Shown: piece by piece, positions 7,151-15,548 of the stretch
Layout: every line of letters begins with the position of its first letter
Position numbering within the stretch: position 1 is the first letter of the stretch
Assembly (NCBI GenBank): GCA_030524675.1
Contig: JAUNGE010000006.1
Coordinates: forward strand, 1-64,000
DNA from: a bacterium
GTDB lineage: Bacteria; Bacillota; Clostridia; Lachnospirales; Lachnospiraceae
DNA length: 64,000 nucleotides
Direction: 5' to 3'
The notes under the pieces: generated by a model
The model's database searches: none
The model's input: only the letters and a program-made list of their open reading frames with translations
What the model was told of the DNA's origin: nothing
Made by a program: the position numbers and the translations under genes

Positions 7151-9136
7151 ATGAAAAAATTGGACGAATTGTCAATCAATGCCATTCGTGTTCTATCGGC
7201 AGAGGCAATCCAGAAAGCAAAATCAGGGCATCCAGGACTTCCGCTTGGGTGTGCATCTGCAGCATATGAGCTGTGGGCACATCATATGAACCATAATCCG
7301 GCTGATCCGGATTGGCCAAATAGAGACCGCTTTATTCTGTCAGGTGGACATGGTTCTATGCTTCTGTACTCCCTGCTTCACTTATTTGGTTATGGAAATC
7401 TTGGTATTGAAGATATCAAGCAGTTCCGTCAGCTGGGTTCTCTGACACCAGGACATCCAGAGTATCGCCACACAGTAGGCGTGGAAGCTACCACAGGTCC
7501 TCTGGGCGCAGGTATGGGCATGGCTGTTGGTATGGCTATGGCAGAGAGACATCTGGCAGCTGTCTTTAACAAGGAGAATTATCCGGTAGTGGATCACTTC
7601 ACATACGTGCTCGGCGGAGACGGATGCATGATGGAAGGTATTTCCTCGGAGGCATTTTCTCTGGCAGGTACTCTGGGACTGTCCAAACTGATTGTGTTAT
7701 ATGATTCCAACAAGATTTCTATAGAGGGAAGCACAGACATTGCATTCACAGAGAATGTGCAAAAGAGAATGGAAGCGTTCGGATTCCAGATTTTGACCGT
7801 AGAAGATGGAAATGATATTGAGGCAATCGGAAAGGCAATCGAGGAGGCAAAGGCAGATACGGAGCATCCGTCCTTTATTACAATTAAGACACAGATTGGC
7901 TACGGCTGTCCGGCAAAACAGGGCAAGGCAAGTGCACATGGCGAGCCTCTGGGCGAGGACAATGTAAAGGCAATGAAAGAATTTTTGCAGTGGCCATGTG
8001 AGGAACCGTTTGCTGTTCCGCAGGAAGTATATGATAATTACAATAGATTGGCTGAAGAGAAAGCTGAAGTTGAGGCTGCATGGAATGTGATGTTTGCGGC
8101 ATACTGCCAGGAATATCCAGAGATGGAAGAACTCTGGAACAAGTATCATGATGAAGAGTTGGCTGAGAAGATGCTGAAGGACAATGAGACATTCTGGGCA
8201 CCGCAGGAGAAGCCGGAGGCAACCCGTAACCTGTCTGGCCAGATTATCAACCGTATGAAAGATGTACTGCCAAATCTGATCGGCGGCGCTGCTGACCTCG
8301 CTCCGTCCAATAAGACGCATATGAACGGTGAGGCAGATTACTCCAAAGAGAATTATGCCGGACGCAACCTGCACTTCGGTGTGCGTGAGCTGGCTATGAC
8401 AGCAATCGGAAACGGTCTGATGCTGCATGGTGGTCTGCGCGCGTATGTAGCTACATTCTTTGTGTTCAGTGATTACACAAAGCCGATGGCTCGTCTTTCT
8501 GCATTGATGCAGGTGCCGCTGACATTTGTATTCACACATGACAGCATCGGTGTGGGCGAAGATGGACCGACTCATGAGCCGATTGAGCAGCTGGCTATGC
8601 TGCGCGCTCTGCCGAACTTCCATGTATTCCGTCCGTGTGATGCGACAGAGACAGAAGCTGCGTGGTACTCTGCAGTGACTTCCAAGAGAACTCCGACGGC
8701 TCTTGTTTTGACAAGACAGAACTTGGCGCCAATGCCAGGAAGCAGCAAAGACGCTCTCAAGGGTGGTTATATCATGGATGACTGTGAGGGAACACCGGAG
8801 ATTATTCTGATGGCAAGTGGTTCTGAGGTTGCCCTGGCCGTGCAGGCAAAGGAGATTCTGGCGGCAGAAGGAAAGAAAGTACGTGTAGTTTCTATGCCAT
8901 GTATGGACCTGTTCGAGGAGCAGAGTGAGGAATACAAGGAGTCTGTACTTCCGAAAGCAGTGAGAAAGAGAGTTTCCGTAGAAGTTCTCAGCACATTCGG
9001 ATGGGGCAAATATGTAGGTCTTGACGGCGCAAGCATCGGCATGGAGGGATTTGGCGCCAGCGGTCCGGCAGCAAAACTGTTTGAGCATTTCGGATTTACA
9101 GCAGAGCATGTGGCAGAGGTTGCAAGAAACCTGTAA
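7151..9136 (+). CDS. tkt: Transketolase
   Basis: Thiamine-diphosphate enzyme of the non-oxidative pentose phosphate pathway, moving two-carbon units between ketose donors and aldose acceptors in the cytosol. At 661 residues it is full length. The N-terminal domain has GHPGLPLGCA, the GDGCMMEGISSEAFSLAG motif with the metal-binding Asp and Asn (DSNKISIEG), and the middle domain has the catalytic Glu region with EDGPTHEPIEQLAMLRALPN. The ribosome site CACAGGAGG precedes the ATG by seven bases. It appears monocistronic, with a dispersed repeat and a hairpin terminator after it. Xylulose-5-phosphate chemistry would connect with the neighbouring polyol dehydrogenase. Confidence 0.96.
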   Translation: MKKLDELSINAIRVLSAEAIQKAKSGHPGLPLGCASAAYELWAHHMNHNPADPDWPNRDRFILSGGHGSMLLYSLLHLFGYGNLGIEDIKQFRQLGSLTPGHPEYRHTVGVEATTGPLGAGMGMAVGMAMAERHLAAVFNKENYPVVDHFTYVLGGDGCMMEGISSEAFSLAGTLGLSKLIVLYDSNKISIEGSTDIAFTENVQKRMEAFGFQILTVEDGNDIEAIGKAIEEAKADTEHPSFITIKTQIGYGCPAKQGKASAHGEPLGEDNVKAMKEFLQWPCEEPFAVPQEVYDNYNRLAEEKAEVEAAWNVMFAAYCQEYPEMEELWNKYHDEELAEKMLKDNETFWAPQEKPEATRNLSGQIINRMKDVLPNLIGGAADLAPSNKTHMNGEADYSKENYAGRNLHFGVRELAMTAIGNGLMLHGGLRAYVATFFVFSDYTKPMARLSALMQVPLTFVFTHDSIGVGEDGPTHEPIEQLAMLRALPNFHVFRPCDATETEAAWYSAVTSKRTPTALVLTRQNLAPMPGSSKDALKGGYIMDDCEGTPEIILMASGSEVALAVQAKEILAAEGKKVRVVSMPCMDLFEEQSEEYKESVLPKAVRKRVSVEVLSTFGWGKYVGLDGASIGMEGFGASGPAAKLFEHFGFTAEHVAEVARNL

Positions 9137-9140
9137 TTCC

Positions 9141-9238
9141 TGTTTTGACTCCAACATATTATGATATCAGGGTCAAATAGACACAAAATCCGATGCAAGC
9201 TTGCTTGCAAGAGGACTTTTGACCCAACATCATATTAT
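9141..9238. repeat. Dispersed palindromic repeat, long form with an extra partial copy
   Basis: The full copy runs GATATCAGGGTCAAA, insert CCGATGCAAGCTTGCTTGC, AAGAGGACTTTTGACCC, AACATCAT (9163-9235). It is preceded by TTTTGACTCCAACATATTAT, a separate 3'-half copy (9143-9162), so two units may be fused head to tail. Confidence 0.75.
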
Positions 9239-9255
9239 AAAATAATGATAAAATA

Positions 9256-9313
9256 AAACAGAGCTGATACAGAAGCGGGCCGGTTGGCTGCTTCTGTGAC
9301 AGCTCTGTTTGTA
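9256..9313. terminator. Bidirectional terminator between tkt and the dehydrogenase
   Basis: AAACAGAGCTG (9256-9266) pairs perfectly with CAGCTCTGTTT (9300-9310), and inside it ACAGAAGC pairs with GCTTCTGT. A T-rich run follows on the plus strand and a longer one (TTTTATTTTAT) on the minus strand, so it suits both converging genes. Confidence 0.8.
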
Positions 9314-9346
9314 TGTATGGGGGAAGAGTATGTTTCTTGTGCAGTT

Positions 9347-10402
9347 TTATGCTTCGTGAGTAATCTGGATGACAGCTTTTACGATATCTGCTTTGTGGCT
9401 GATGCTGTAGTCCATTGCTTTCTGCGCTTCTTCAAGAGGGAAGATGTCTGTCACGATGCCTTTTAAATTGACTTTGCCGGAGGAAACAGCTTCAATCGCC
9501 ATTGGATAGATGTGGCGGTAGCGGAAGACAGACTTGAAGGTCAGCTCTTTGTCCAGAACCAGGCTCATTGGCAGTGTCATCTCGCCAGTTTTGCTGTATC
9601 CGACCAGAACGATAGTGCTTCCCTTCTTTGCCATTTGGATAGCTTGTCTGGTGGTAGTTTCTGTTCCTGCTGTCTCAATTACTAGGTCCACACCCTTGCC
9701 GCCGGTGAGCTGGTTTATATGCTCCAGAACATCTTCATTCAGGCCATGAATCACACCGGTCGCACCAAGTTCCAGCGCTTTTTGCAGTCGATTGTCCAAA
9801 ACATCCACAACATACACTTCGGATACGCCTCTGGCTTTGAGTGCCATCATGCAGACAAGTCCGATGCAGCCAGCGCCCATGACAACTGCTTTCTGTCCGA
9901 GATGGGCATCTCCCTGGATAGCGGCATGAAATCCGACTGCCAGCGGTTCAATCAGAGCACCTTCCAGTGTGCTCACATTTTCTGGAAGTTTAAAGCACAA
10001 ATCTGCTTCATGTGCAACATATTCCTGAAATACGCCGTCAACAGGAGGGGTAGCAAAAAATACGACATCCGGACAAAGATTATATTTTCCCTCCCTGCAA
10101 AATTCGCAGTGACCACAGGTTTTTCCTGGCTCCAGTGCGACTCTGTCACCAACTTTGAGGTGGTGTACGTCTTTTCCGACTTCTACAACAATGCCGCCTG
10201 GCTCATGTCCCAGCACAAAAGGCGGTTCCACAACATAATTTCCGATAGCGCCTGTCTCATAGTAATGCAGGTCGGAACCGCAGATTCCGACATACTCCAG
10301 TTTCACTAACACTTCGTTGGCTGCCGGCTTTGGAATCTCACGCTCCTCAAATCCCATTTTCCCGATTCCATTCATAACAGCGACTTTCATTTTCCCATCC
10401 AT
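9347..10402 (-). CDS. Zinc-dependent polyol (sorbitol/xylitol-type) dehydrogenase, MDR family
   Basis: Medium-chain dehydrogenase of the L-iditol/sorbitol/xylitol class, expected to oxidise a sugar alcohol to a ketose with NAD. The 351 residues show the catalytic zinc ligands in CGSDLHYYE and GHEPGG, the four-cysteine structural zinc site CGHCEFCREGKYNLC, and the dinucleotide fold VVMGAGCIGLVCMMAL. Start at the ATG 10402, seven bases after GGAGG. A strong promoter and a 34-bp palindrome lie immediately upstream, and a ROK repressor gene sits just beyond, so repression by that regulator is likely. The exact polyol cannot be told from sequence. Confidence 0.88.
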   Translation of the reverse strand: MDGKMKVAVMNGIGKMGFEEREIPKPAANEVLVKLEYVGICGSDLHYYETGAIGNYVVEPPFVLGHEPGGIVVEVGKDVHHLKVGDRVALEPGKTCGHCEFCREGKYNLCPDVVFFATPPVDGVFQEYVAHEADLCFKLPENVSTLEGALIEPLAVGFHAAIQGDAHLGQKAVVMGAGCIGLVCMMALKARGVSEVYVVDVLDNRLQKALELGATGVIHGLNEDVLEHINQLTGGKGVDLVIETAGTETTTRQAIQMAKKGSTIVLVGYSKTGEMTLPMSLVLDKELTFKSVFRYRHIYPMAIEAVSSGKVNLKGIVTDIFPLEEAQKAMDYSISHKADIVKAVIQITHEA

Positions 10403-10422
10403 ATCTGAACCTCCATTTTTAT

Positions 10423-10487
10423 AAATACTTTTATAAAATGTTTTATTAAAGTATTTGTATTATTGCATAAAAAATAAGAGCTGTCAA
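10423..10487 (-). promoter_or_regulatory. Promoter with a 34-bp ROK-type operator in front of the polyol dehydrogenase
   Basis: On the minus strand TTGACA (10482-10487), a 17-base spacer and AATAAT (10459-10464, preceded by TGC) form a sigma-A promoter. Directly downstream, AAATACTTTTATAAAA (10423-10438) and TTTTATTAAAGTATTT (10441-10456) are inverted halves separated by TG, with one mismatch. A palindrome at the start site fits repression by the neighbouring ROK protein. Confidence 0.75.
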
Positions 10488-10567
10488 TATGTATGAGATG
10501 CTTTTTGCAGAACGTTTAAGAAGCAGGTTGCAAAAAAGCACAGAAACTGACAGGAAGAGAGGTTCAA

Positions 10568-11683
10568 TCAAGATAAGGTATCAAAGTAATGTTCTATAAA
10601 TTTCATGGTAACGCCATAGGCGGAGGCTTCCAGTTTGTATTTGCCAGTTTTCAGATAGGAGGTGTCCAGGTCAAAATTGTTGTAATTTATGATTTTTTTG
10701 TTTAAATCCGAAAGAAATTCTTCCAGATAGCCGCCGACGTAGCCTCCCAGTACGATATTGCAGTCAAATGCCATGCGCAGGTTTGTCACCACAATCGCCA
10801 GATTTTCCAGATATTTGTCCCATGCCTGAAGGCAGGTGCTGTTTTGCTCTTTCAGTTTCTGGAAAAAGGTTTCGAGACTGCCAGAACAAGCTTTTTGCAG
10901 TACTTTTGCCGAGCAGTAGGCATCCGCACATCCCTTCTTTCCACAGTAGCAGGGCCGTCCGTTTTTTTTGATAATCATGTGTCCGAATTCCCCGCTCTTG
11001 AAATTTTCACCTGGATATACCTGATTGTGCAGGTAGATAGCGCCGCCGACTGTGTCGCTCAGGGAGAGATAGATAGTATTGTTGGCGTCCTCCATCAGTT
11101 CTGCGCAGGCAGCGCTGTTAGCATCATTTTCCAGTTCATAGGGAAAGGGAATGATAGTTTGAAAATTTTTGAAACTGATATTCTGAACATTCAGTACATG
11201 CGAGAGAAGAAGGCGTTTCTCCTCCTTGTTTACGATTCCTGGCAGAGAGATTCCCACCCCGATGATTTTTTCGCGCACAACGCCTGTTTTGTCAATAAAT
11301 GCTTGGAGTACAGCGCCCATCTGTTCATAGAAAGAGAATGTGTCAGAAAAAGGAATCCGCAGCCTTTCCTGAAAAAGAAGTTCTTTTTTCAGATTAACTA
11401 AAACCAGCATAATATGATGGGCCGTGATATCCATGCCGACTGTAAATCCGACATTGTCTGCGATGGATAGCGCCTTTGCCTTTCTGCCGCCGGTGGACTC
11501 GTACTTTCCGCTTTCTATCACCAGACCGCTTTCCACCAATTCTTTTACATTCTGCAGAGTGGTGGGCATACTGAGGGCGAGCGCGGAGGCAATCTCTGTC
11601 TTGGAAGTGATACCTTTCTGGGAGATGAATTTTGCAATGCGTATTTTATTATTACGCCGGAGTTCTCTTTTTTCTTCTTTCAT
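10568..11683 (-). CDS. ROK family transcriptional repressor
   Basis: 371-residue regulator with an N-terminal winged helix-turn-helix (about residues 8-60; SKTEIASALALSMPTTLQNVKELVESG) and a C-terminal ROK sugar-kinase-like domain. The zinc-site segment is present as CYCGKKGCADAYCS, with Asp where Glu is usual. The frame extends 47 codons upstream, but the ATG at 11683 follows AGGAAAGG at eight bases and starts the conserved region. It is transcribed in the same direction as the polyol dehydrogenase and lies upstream of it; a large palindrome sits in the 165-base gap. It probably acts as a sugar- or polyol-responsive repressor of that gene and perhaps of itself. Confidence 0.88.
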   Translation of the reverse strand: MKEEKRELRRNNKIRIAKFISQKGITSKTEIASALALSMPTTLQNVKELVESGLVIESGKYESTGGRKAKALSIADNVGFTVGMDITAHHIMLVLVNLKKELLFQERLRIPFSDTFSFYEQMGAVLQAFIDKTGVVREKIIGVGISLPGIVNKEEKRLLLSHVLNVQNISFKNFQTIIPFPYELENDANSAACAELMEDANNTIYLSLSDTVGGAIYLHNQVYPGENFKSGEFGHMIIKKNGRPCYCGKKGCADAYCSAKVLQKACSGSLETFFQKLKEQNSTCLQAWDKYLENLAIVVTNLRMAFDCNIVLGGYVGGYLEEFLSDLNKKIINYNNFDLDTSYLKTGKYKLEASAYGVTMKFIEHYFDTLS

Positions 11684-11865
11684 ATGTGAATACCTTTCCT
11701 GAAGTATCTTTTTGTTTCTATCCGTGCTTGTCAGTTTCACAGAGCACGGGTACATCCTGATAATAGATGTGCAGCCGGCCATCAGGTCAGTGGGGAATGG
11801 CAGTTGTTCGTCGGCTCCTCCCATTACTGACGCAAAACTGGTTCATGGCGATTCTGATAAGCTTT

Positions 11866-11894
11866 ATTATACGTGATTTGTGGAAACGGTACAA
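11866..11894 (-). promoter_or_regulatory. Promoter of the ROK regulator
   Basis: Minus-strand TTGTAC (11889-11894), 17-base spacer, TATAAT (11866-11871). It implies an untranslated leader of about 175 bases before the ATG at 11683; no obvious riboswitch was recognised in it. Confidence 0.55.
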
Positions 11895-11927
11895 GGATTT
11901 ATTATAAGCATTTATTGTAAGCAAGGC

Positions 11928-11956
11928 TTGAATTCCTTCTCTTCTTCTTTTATAAT
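11928..11956 (+). promoter_or_regulatory. Promoter of glucokinase
   Basis: TTGAAT (11928-11933), a 17-base pyrimidine-rich spacer and TATAAT (11951-11956). It lies about 110 bases ahead of the glucokinase ATG and is divergent from the ROK promoter 35 bases away. Confidence 0.65.
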
Positions 11957-12064
11957 GGATGAAGAAAAATAAAAAGGGTTTCTTAATTTCAAAAAGGGTT
12001 AAAAATGAATTGGAAGACAGTTTTTGAAAGGGAGAGACAAAAAAGGGCAAAGGAAGGATAAGAT

Positions 12065-13009
12065 ATGAGTTCTAAGTGTATTGGCGTGGATATCGGAGGA
12101 ACCACGGTAAAAAGCGGATTGTTTGAGACAGATGGACAGCTTTTGGATAAGTGGGAAGTGACCACCAGAAAAGAAGAAAACGGCAAATATATTCTGGTGG
12201 ATGTGGCAGCTTCGATTCGTGAAAAGCTGAATGAAAAGGGAATTCTGCTGTCTGATGTAGCCGGCGTTGGCATGGGAATTCCAGGGCCGGTTATGCCGGA
12301 TGGAAATGTGGAAGTCTGTGTAAATCTTGGCTGGCGCAATGTGAATCCGGCAAAGACACTGAGTGAACTTCTGGACGGCGTCTCTGTTGCCAGCGGAAAT
12401 GATGCAAATGTGGCAGCTCTCGGCGAGATGTGGCAGGGCGGCGGAAAAGGATACAGTGACATTGTCGCAATCACACTGGGAACCGGAGTCGGCGGCGGTA
12501 TTGTTCTGAATCAGAAGATTGTTGCCGGAAAACATGGACTGGGCGGCGAAGTGGGACATATCCATATTCGCGAGGATGAGACGGACCACTGCAACTGCGG
12601 AGGCGTGGGATGCCTGGAGCAGATTGCGTCTGCTACTGGAATTGCAAAGGAAGCCAGAAGAAAGATGGCTGCATGTGATACCCCATCTCTGATGAGAAAA
12701 TTCGGCGATGCTGTGACGGCAAAGGATGTTCTGGATGCAGCAAAAGAGGGAGATGCGCTTGCTCTGGAAGTGATGGAGGTTGTTTGTAAGTATCTGGGAA
12801 TGGCATTGGGACAGATTGCTTTTACGGTGGATCCGGAAGTGTTCGTTATCGGCGGCGGCGTGTCCAGAGCTGGTAAGTTCCTGACAGATATGATTGAGAA
12901 ATATTATCAGTTCTATACACCGCTTTCTATGAACAAGGCTGGAATTGCTCTTGCAAAATTGGGAAATGATGCGGGAATTTATGGAGCTGCGAGACTGGTT
13001 CTGGGATAA
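12065..13009 (+). CDS. glcK: Glucokinase, ROK family
   Basis: Cytosolic ATP-dependent glucose kinase producing glucose-6-phosphate. The 314 residues carry the phosphate-1 loop DIGGTTVKSG at the N-terminus, GMGIPGPV, the catalytic Asp in NDANVAALGE, GTGVGGG, and the ROK zinc motif CNCGGVGCLEQIAS after EVGHIHI. There is no DNA-binding domain, which separates it from the divergent ROK repressor. Start preceded by GGAAGGATAAGAT. Supplies glucose phosphate for glycolysis and, through glucose-1-phosphate, for the glycogen genes at 35-37 kb. Confidence 0.94.
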   Translation: MSSKCIGVDIGGTTVKSGLFETDGQLLDKWEVTTRKEENGKYILVDVAASIREKLNEKGILLSDVAGVGMGIPGPVMPDGNVEVCVNLGWRNVNPAKTLSELLDGVSVASGNDANVAALGEMWQGGGKGYSDIVAITLGTGVGGGIVLNQKIVAGKHGLGGEVGHIHIREDETDHCNCGGVGCLEQIASATGIAKEARRKMAACDTPSLMRKFGDAVTAKDVLDAAKEGDALALEVMEVVCKYLGMALGQIAFTVDPEVFVIGGGVSRAGKFLTDMIEKYYQFYTPLSMNKAGIALAKLGNDAGIYGAARLVLG

Positions 13010-13662
13010 GACCTGACAAAGCTTTTTTGCCACAGGGAATGTGCTATCTTTATATTGAGATGAAATGAAGGATTGATTTTCTGGGCGGTTCGGGTGTATA
13101 TCCGCTTTACAAAAGATACAGGAACATTAAAAAATGGGGGAAATGTAAATCAGGAAGTTTCTGGTGCTACAAAATCCCCCTTTTGGCTTTCATAAGACAT
13201 ATCAGGCAGCGTATCACGCGGGAAGCAGCATGAAGTAAAAAATTAGATACAGTCGTTTTTGTGAGAGAGTGTGATGTGTCCGCTGTTTGCAATGAGTACA
13301 TAGGAATCTACGAGAAGAATGTAAGAGGGGCGATAGGGAGATTTGTTCTGGAGATTGTATTGGCGGCTAGGAGAAAAGCGGCCGGACATGAGGAGACCCC
13401 AGCCGAAAAAACAAACTGGGGTAATTATGAAAAATCTATGTGCAATTTGTCGGATAAAATGAAAATATCGTTTCCGTTTCTGTATAAATAGTATAAAAAA
13501 TAGTTGTGAATCGCGTGTGTATAATTTTTGAATAAAATGTGAACAGATGCAAGATGGCAAGAAGACAGCAAAGAAGGCAGTGAAAAAACCGCAGAGAAAA
13601 AAGGAAAGAAAATAAAAATGACAAAAAGGTAAGAAAGCGACAGAGAATGCAGGAGGGAATTG
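13010..13662. other. Long non-coding stretch before the pyrophosphatase gene
   Basis: The stretch holds a hairpin, GGGGGA (13136-13141) with TCCCCC (13175-13180) followed by TTTT, which may end the glucokinase transcript. A 76-codon GTG-start frame at 13261-13491 lacks a clear ribosome site and resembles nothing I know. GACCCCAG/CTGGGGT near 13395-13422 forms another small stem. From about 13540 to the start codon the sequence is strongly purine-rich. I recognise no riboswitch or RNA gene here. Confidence 0.4.
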
Positions 13663-15312
13663 ATGGCAGAGAGAATTAGAAATACGATTGTGATTGGACA
13701 CAAGAATCCGGATACGGATTCGATTTGTTCCGCAATTAGTTATGCAAACTTGAAACGTAAGGTAACGGGGAATCCTTATGAGGCGTGCAGAGCGGGAAAG
13801 GTAAATGAAGAGACAAAATATGTCCTGAATTATTTTCAGATGGAAGAGCCGCGCTTGGTTGAGAGTGTAAAGACACAGGTGCGGGACATCGAAATTCGGC
13901 ATACAGTGGGCGTGGATAAAAATATTTCTCTGAAAAAAGCCTGGAATATGATGCAGGAACTAAGCGTTGTGACGATTCCGGCAGTCACAGAGACGGGTAT
14001 GCTGGAAGGATTGATTACGGTCGGAGATATCGCGAAGACTTATATGAATGTGTATGACAGCAGTATCCTGTCAAAAGCGTGTACAAGGTACTCCAATATT
14101 GTGGAGACGATAGAAGGGCTGATTTTGATTGGAGAAGATTCCGCATATTTTGACAAGGGAAAAGTGCTCATTGCGGCGGCAAATCCGGATATGATGGAAT
14201 TTTATATTGAACCGCATGACTTGGTGATTTTGGGAAACCGCTATGAGTCGCAGCTCTGCGCGATTGAGATGGGCGCGAGCTGTATCATTGTGTGCGAGGG
14301 TGCTCCGGTTTCCATGACAATCCGAAAACTGGCGCAGGAGAGAGGCTGTACGATTATGACAACCCCATATGATGCGTTTACGGCGGCGCGTTTGATTAAT
14401 CAGAGTATGCCAATCAGCTATTTTATGAAGACAGATTCGCTGATTACATTTGATGAGTCTGATTTTATTGACGATATCCGCGATGTGATGGCGAGTGTGC
14501 GCCACCGTGATTTTCCGATTCTTGACAAAAATGGAAAATATCTGGGCATGATTTCCCGCAGAAATCTTCTGGGCGCCAGAGGAAAACAGGTGATTATGGT
14601 GGACCATAACGAGAAAAATCAGGCGGTGGACGGTGTGGAAAGCTCCGAAATTCTGGAGATTATTGACCACCATAAACTGGGAGCGGTCGAGACTATGACA
14701 CCAGTATTTTTCAGAAATCAGCCTCTGGGGTGTACGGCGACGATTATTTATCAGATGTACCAGGAAAATGGAATTGAGATTGAAAAGCCGATTGCAGGAC
14801 TTTTGTGCAGCGCAATTATCTCCGACACGCTTTTGTTCCGCTCTCCGACCTGTACTGTGGTGGACAAGATGGCGGCCCAGGCGCTGGCGGAGATTGCAGG
14901 GATTGAGATGGAAAAATATGCGGCAGATATGTTTGCCGCGGGAAGCAATCTGAAGTCAAAGACGGATGCAGAGATTTTCAATCAGGATTTCAAACAGTTT
15001 ACTGTCGGAAAAGTGACATTTGGTGTAGGGCAGATCAGCTCTCTGAATGAGGATGAGCTGGATGAGTTGAAGGACAGGCTGGAGCCATACCTGCAGGAAG
15101 TGTATGGACAGCGCGGGCTGGATATGATGTTCTTTATGCTGACCAATATTTTAAATCAGGAGACAAGGCTTCTCTGTGTGGGAAATGGGGCAGTGAAGCT
15201 GATTGCGAATGCATTTCACGCAGAGCCGGATGACCAGTCCGTGCTTCTGCCTGGCGTAGTCTCAAGAAAAAAGCAGCTGATTCCTACCATTATGCTGACT
15301 TTACAGATGTAA
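13663..15312 (+). CDS. ppaC: Manganese-dependent inorganic pyrophosphatase with CBS/DRTGG regulatory insert
   Basis: Family II (DHH) pyrophosphatase that hydrolyses pyrophosphate to two phosphates. Its 549 residues are far longer than the roughly 310 of the plain enzyme because of a regulatory insert. The N-terminus has IGHKNPDTDSICSAISYA with metal ligands. Residues about 70-300 contain two CBS halves around a DRTGG-type segment, known in this subfamily to bind adenine nucleotides. Catalysis resumes with IIDHHKLG and the DHHA2 part ends near GVVSRKKQLIP, which contains the substrate-binding RKKQ. Start ATG 13663 follows GCAGGAGGGAATTG; a TTG one codon earlier is less likely. Adenylate control of activity is known for the family. 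Confidence 0.93.
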   Translation: MAERIRNTIVIGHKNPDTDSICSAISYANLKRKVTGNPYEACRAGKVNEETKYVLNYFQMEEPRLVESVKTQVRDIEIRHTVGVDKNISLKKAWNMMQELSVVTIPAVTETGMLEGLITVGDIAKTYMNVYDSSILSKACTRYSNIVETIEGLILIGEDSAYFDKGKVLIAAANPDMMEFYIEPHDLVILGNRYESQLCAIEMGASCIIVCEGAPVSMTIRKLAQERGCTIMTTPYDAFTAARLINQSMPISYFMKTDSLITFDESDFIDDIRDVMASVRHRDFPILDKNGKYLGMISRRNLLGARGKQVIMVDHNEKNQAVDGVESSEILEIIDHHKLGAVETMTPVFFRNQPLGCTATIIYQMYQENGIEIEKPIAGLLCSAIISDTLLFRSPTCTVVDKMAAQALAEIAGIEMEKYAADMFAAGSNLKSKTDAEIFNQDFKQFTVGKVTFGVGQISSLNEDELDELKDRLEPYLQEVYGQRGLDMMFFMLTNILNQETRLLCVGNGAVKLIANAFHAEPDDQSVLLPGVVSRKKQLIPTIMLTLQM

Positions 15313-15363
15313 AAGACAGGTTTAAAATTTTGTTTCATTCTGTGAAAGTACTAGGAGAGCATT

Positions 15364-15489
15364 GGAAACAAGAAGCTCGGTAACTTGTTTCCGAGTAATT
15401 CACGAGAAAGTGCGCTTGTAGGATAGAGAGGAGCAGACAGAGTTCTCTGAGAATGGCATGGATGAGAACCGTATGCCGTTCTCAGAGAA
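15364..15489. repeat. Two strong intergenic hairpins
   Basis: GGAAACAAG (15364-15372) pairs with CTTGTTTCC (15384-15392) and competes with CTCGG/CCGAG (15376-15380 with 15391-15395). Further on, TTCTCTGAGAATGGCAT (15443-15459) pairs with ATGCCGTTCTCAGAGAA (15473-15489), a 17-bp stem with one G-U. Neither is followed by a T run, so they are not typical terminators. They may stabilise or process the flavin reductase transcript. Confidence 0.5.
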
Positions 15490-15548
15490 GGAAAATGAAG
15501 GAAGATGAAAAAAGAAAGTAAAGACCAAAAAATGAAGGAGACAAAAAC

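Noticed and set aside
7697-9157. 486-codon minus-strand frame opposite transketolase
   Set aside because: Shadow of the tkt coding sequence; composition is Leu/His/Cys/Ser-rich with no domain-like segments.
9163-9238. CRISPR or attachment-site interpretation of the palindromic repeats
   Set aside because: Copies are kilobases apart, in both orientations and without spacers or an integrase; they fit a REP/MITE-like family instead.
13261-13491. 76-codon GTG-start frame in the spacer before ppaC
   Set aside because: No good ribosome site, no family resemblance and an uneven composition; treated as non-coding.
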